From assembly GCA_902494815.1 (NCBI GenBank), contig CABUVB010000104.1:1-6694 (forward strand): a DNA stretch of 6,694 nt, in the 5' to 3' direction. Source of the DNA: an uncultured Collinsella sp. Lineage in GTDB: Bacteria; Actinomycetota; Coriobacteriia; Coriobacteriales; Coriobacteriaceae. The position numbers were made by a program, and so were the translations under genes. Below, one piece after another: positions 5,476 through 6,694 of this stretch; positions within the stretch are counted from its first letter, which is position 1, and each line of letters begins with the position of its first letter. The notes under the pieces were generated by a model. It saw only the letters and a list, made by a program, of their open reading frames with translations, was not told the origin of the DNA and made no database searches.

Positions 5476-6471
5476 TTACTTGAGCGTGGCGTACATGACA
5501 GCCTTGATGGTGTGCATGCGGTTCTCGGCCTCGTCGAAGACCTTGGAAGCGGGGCTCTCGAAGACCTCGTCGGTGACCTCCTGCTCGGTGATGCCGAACT
5601 GCTCGCACTTCTCGGCGCCAATCGTGGTGTTGGTGTCGTGGAAGCTAGGCAGGCAGTGCAGGAAGATGGCACCTGGGTTGGCCATAGCCATGACCTCGGA
5701 GGTAACGCGATACGGGGTGAGCTGAGCGATGCGCTCGGCCCAGACCTCGTCGGGCTCGCCCATGGAGACCCACACATCGGTGTAGATAACGTCGGCACCG
5801 GTGACGCCGTCCTTGACGTCAGTGGTCAGCTTGATGGTGCAGCCGTTAGCCTCGGCGATGGGCTTGCAGGCCTCGATGACGTCGTCAGCGGGCATGCACT
5901 CCTCGGGGCCGCAGGCCACGAAGTTCATGCCGAGCTTGGAGCAGACAACCATGAGGGAGCGAGCGACATTGTTCTTGCAGTCGCCCATGAAGACGAGGGT
6001 CTTGCCCTTGATGTCGTAGTTGAAGTTCTCCTGGACGGTCAGGATGTCGGCGAGCATCTGGGTGGGGTGCCACTCGGTGGTCAGGCCGTTCCACACGGGC
6101 ACGCCGGACTTGGCAGCGAGCTCCTCGACGTCGTCCTGTGCAAAGCCACGGAACTCGATGCCGTCATACATGCGGCCGAGAACGCGGGCGGTGTCCTCGA
6201 TGGACTCCTTCTTGCCCATCTGCGACGAACCGGGATCGAGGTAGGTGACGCCCATGCCCAGATCCATGCCGCCGACCTCGAAGGCGCAGCGGGTACGAGT
6301 GGAGGTCTTCTGGAAGAGCAGGACGATGTTCTTGCCCTCGAGATAGCGGTGCGGAACGCCAGCGCGCTTCATGTCCTTGAAGTTCTTGGAAAGCTTGAGC
6401 AAGTACTCGATCTCCTCGGTGGAGAGGTCGAGGAGCTTGAGGAAGCTACGGCCGGAGAGGTTAACACCCAT
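5476..6471 (-). CDS. arcB: ornithine carbamoyltransferase (catabolic, arginine deiminase pathway)
   Basis: A cytoplasmic 331-residue enzyme of usual family length. In the deiminase pathway it runs in the citrulline-splitting direction: citrulline plus phosphate gives ornithine and carbamoyl phosphate. The carbamoyl-phosphate loop STRTR is at 57-61, followed by CAFEVG. SSQMGKKESIEDTARVLGR is at 82-100, HPTQ at 135-138, the nucleotide-fold loop FMGDCKNNVARSLM at 161-174, the ornithine-loop DVWVSMGE at 232-239, and the catalytic HCLP at 272-275. The SMG loop separates it from putrescine carbamoyltransferase. The start at 6471 has AAAGGA 8 bases upstream and gives the standard MGVNLSGRSFLKLLD beginning; the open frame continues 30 codons further upstream without a site. 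Biosynthetic argF is very similar, so the catabolic role rests on the arcA and arcD neighbours. Confidence 0.95.
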   Translation of the reverse strand: MGVNLSGRSFLKLLDLSTEEIEYLLKLSKNFKDMKRAGVPHRYLEGKNIVLLFQKTSTRTRCAFEVGGMDLGMGVTYLDPGSSQMGKKESIEDTARVLGRMYDGIEFRGFAQDDVEELAAKSGVPVWNGLTTEWHPTQMLADILTVQENFNYDIKGKTLVFMGDCKNNVARSLMVVCSKLGMNFVACGPEECMPADDVIEACKPIAEANGCTIKLTTDVKDGVTGADVIYTDVWVSMGEPDEVWAERIAQLTPYRVTSEVMAMANPGAIFLHCLPSFHDTNTTIGAEKCEQFGITEQEVTDEVFESPASKVFDEAENRMHTIKAVMYATLK

Positions 6472-6479
6472 GGTTCGTA

Positions 6480-6485
6480 TCCTTT
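6480..6485 (-). promoter_or_regulatory. ribosome binding site of arcB
   Basis: AAAGGA on the minus strand with 8 bases before the ATG at 6469-6471. It rules out the longer reading up to 6561. Confidence 0.7.
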
Positions 6486-6516
6486 CGAAAAAATGAATTA
6501 CGTAAGTATTAGTGTT

Positions 6517-6531
6517 GCCCGTTTGACGGGC
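6517..6531. repeat. 6-bp hairpin between arcA and arcB
   Basis: GCCCGT (6517-6522) pairs with ACGGGC (6526-6531) across a TTG loop, directly after the larger arcA-arcB hairpin on the minus strand. No T-run follows. Confidence 0.6.
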
Positions 6532-6564
6532 GAAACCGGTGCGGTTGTAGGGGGACCGCACCGG
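6532..6564 (-). terminator. stem-loop after arcA, possible partial terminator
   Basis: A perfect 10-bp stem (6536-6545 with 6555-6564, CCGGTGCGGT and complement) with a 9-base loop begins 12 bases after the arcA stop. Only TTT follows on the minus strand, so read-through into arcB is expected. It probably tunes or protects the arcA message. Confidence 0.55.
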
Positions 6565-6576
6565 AAACGGAAAGAC

Positions 6577-6694
6577 TTAGAGGTCCTCGCGCCAGAAGGG
6601 CATGCTCATGCAGCGCGGGCCGCCGCGGCCGCGGGAGAGCTCGGCGGAGGGCACGACGAGAAGGTCCAGGCCCTCCTTGTACAGCACGTCGTTG
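6577..6694 (-). CDS. arcA: arginine deiminase, C-terminal end (cut by window edge)
   Basis: Only the last 38 residues are present, ending LSRGRGGPRCMSMPFWREDL. The RGRGGPRCMSMP motif is the diagnostic C-terminal motif of arginine deiminase, and its Cys is the nucleophile that attacks the guanidinium carbon. The enzyme hydrolyses arginine to citrulline and ammonia in the cytoplasm. It is first in the arcA-arcB-arcD order, 105 bases ahead of arcB. The rest of the gene, and any promoter, lie beyond the right edge. Confidence 0.95.
   Translation of the reverse strand, partial: NDVLYKEGLDLLVVPSAELSRGRGGPRCMSMPFWREDL

Noticed and set aside
5476..6471. Putrescine carbamoyltransferase as an alternative for arcB
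   Set aside because: The SMG ornithine loop and HCLP motif are typical of ornithine carbamoyltransferase, and the neighbours are arcA and arcD rather than agmatine genes.
6490..6512. Possible ArgR operator (TGAAT half-site, TTACGTAA dyad) ahead of arcB
   Set aside because: The second half does not match ATTCA at the expected spacing, so only one half-site is present. AT-rich sequence can give this by chance.

Overview
The window is about 6.7 kb of GC-rich bacterial DNA. Every gene I can support is on the minus strand. Reading along that strand from the right edge, the order is: the 3' end of arginine deiminase (arcA), ornithine carbamoyltransferase (arcB/argF type), a YfcC-family transporter that is probably the arginine/ornithine exchanger (arcD), a non-coding stretch of about 530 bases full of inverted repeats, a DUF1846/UPF0371 protein, a small winged-helix protein, and the first two thirds of CTP synthase (pyrG). 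The GC-rich coding, Gram-positive style ribosome binding sites and a streptococcal-type (YfcC) ArcD point to a host-associated, arginine-fermenting actinobacterium. Coriobacteriia (Collinsella/Olsenella-like) is my best guess; this is inference and was not tested by a search.

Right part (3850-6694): arcA-arcB-arcD is the core of the arginine deiminase pathway. ArcA turns arginine into citrulline and ammonia. ArcB splits citrulline with phosphate into ornithine and carbamoyl phosphate. ArcD would exchange ornithine for arginine. Carbamate kinase (arcC), which makes the ATP, is not in the window. Each arc gene is followed by GC-rich stem-loops, suggesting that transcript levels are tuned gene by gene.

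Middle (3317-3849): no gene. It holds a row of five stem-loops after arcD, a 104-base imperfect dyad whose core looks like a bidirectional terminator, and a perfect 23-bp inverted repeat with a 17-base loop. A TATAAT-type promoter element for the DUF1846 gene lies at the left end. This is the least ordinary part of the window.

Left part (1-3316): three separately transcribed minus-strand genes. The DUF1846 gene ends in a strong terminator, the winged-helix gene has its own -10-like element and terminator, and pyrG has a promoter followed by a short leader. The leader has a 5' hairpin whose loop contains a perfect DnaA-box 9-mer. I see no clear new multi-gene system; most of the window is housekeeping and catabolic genes.
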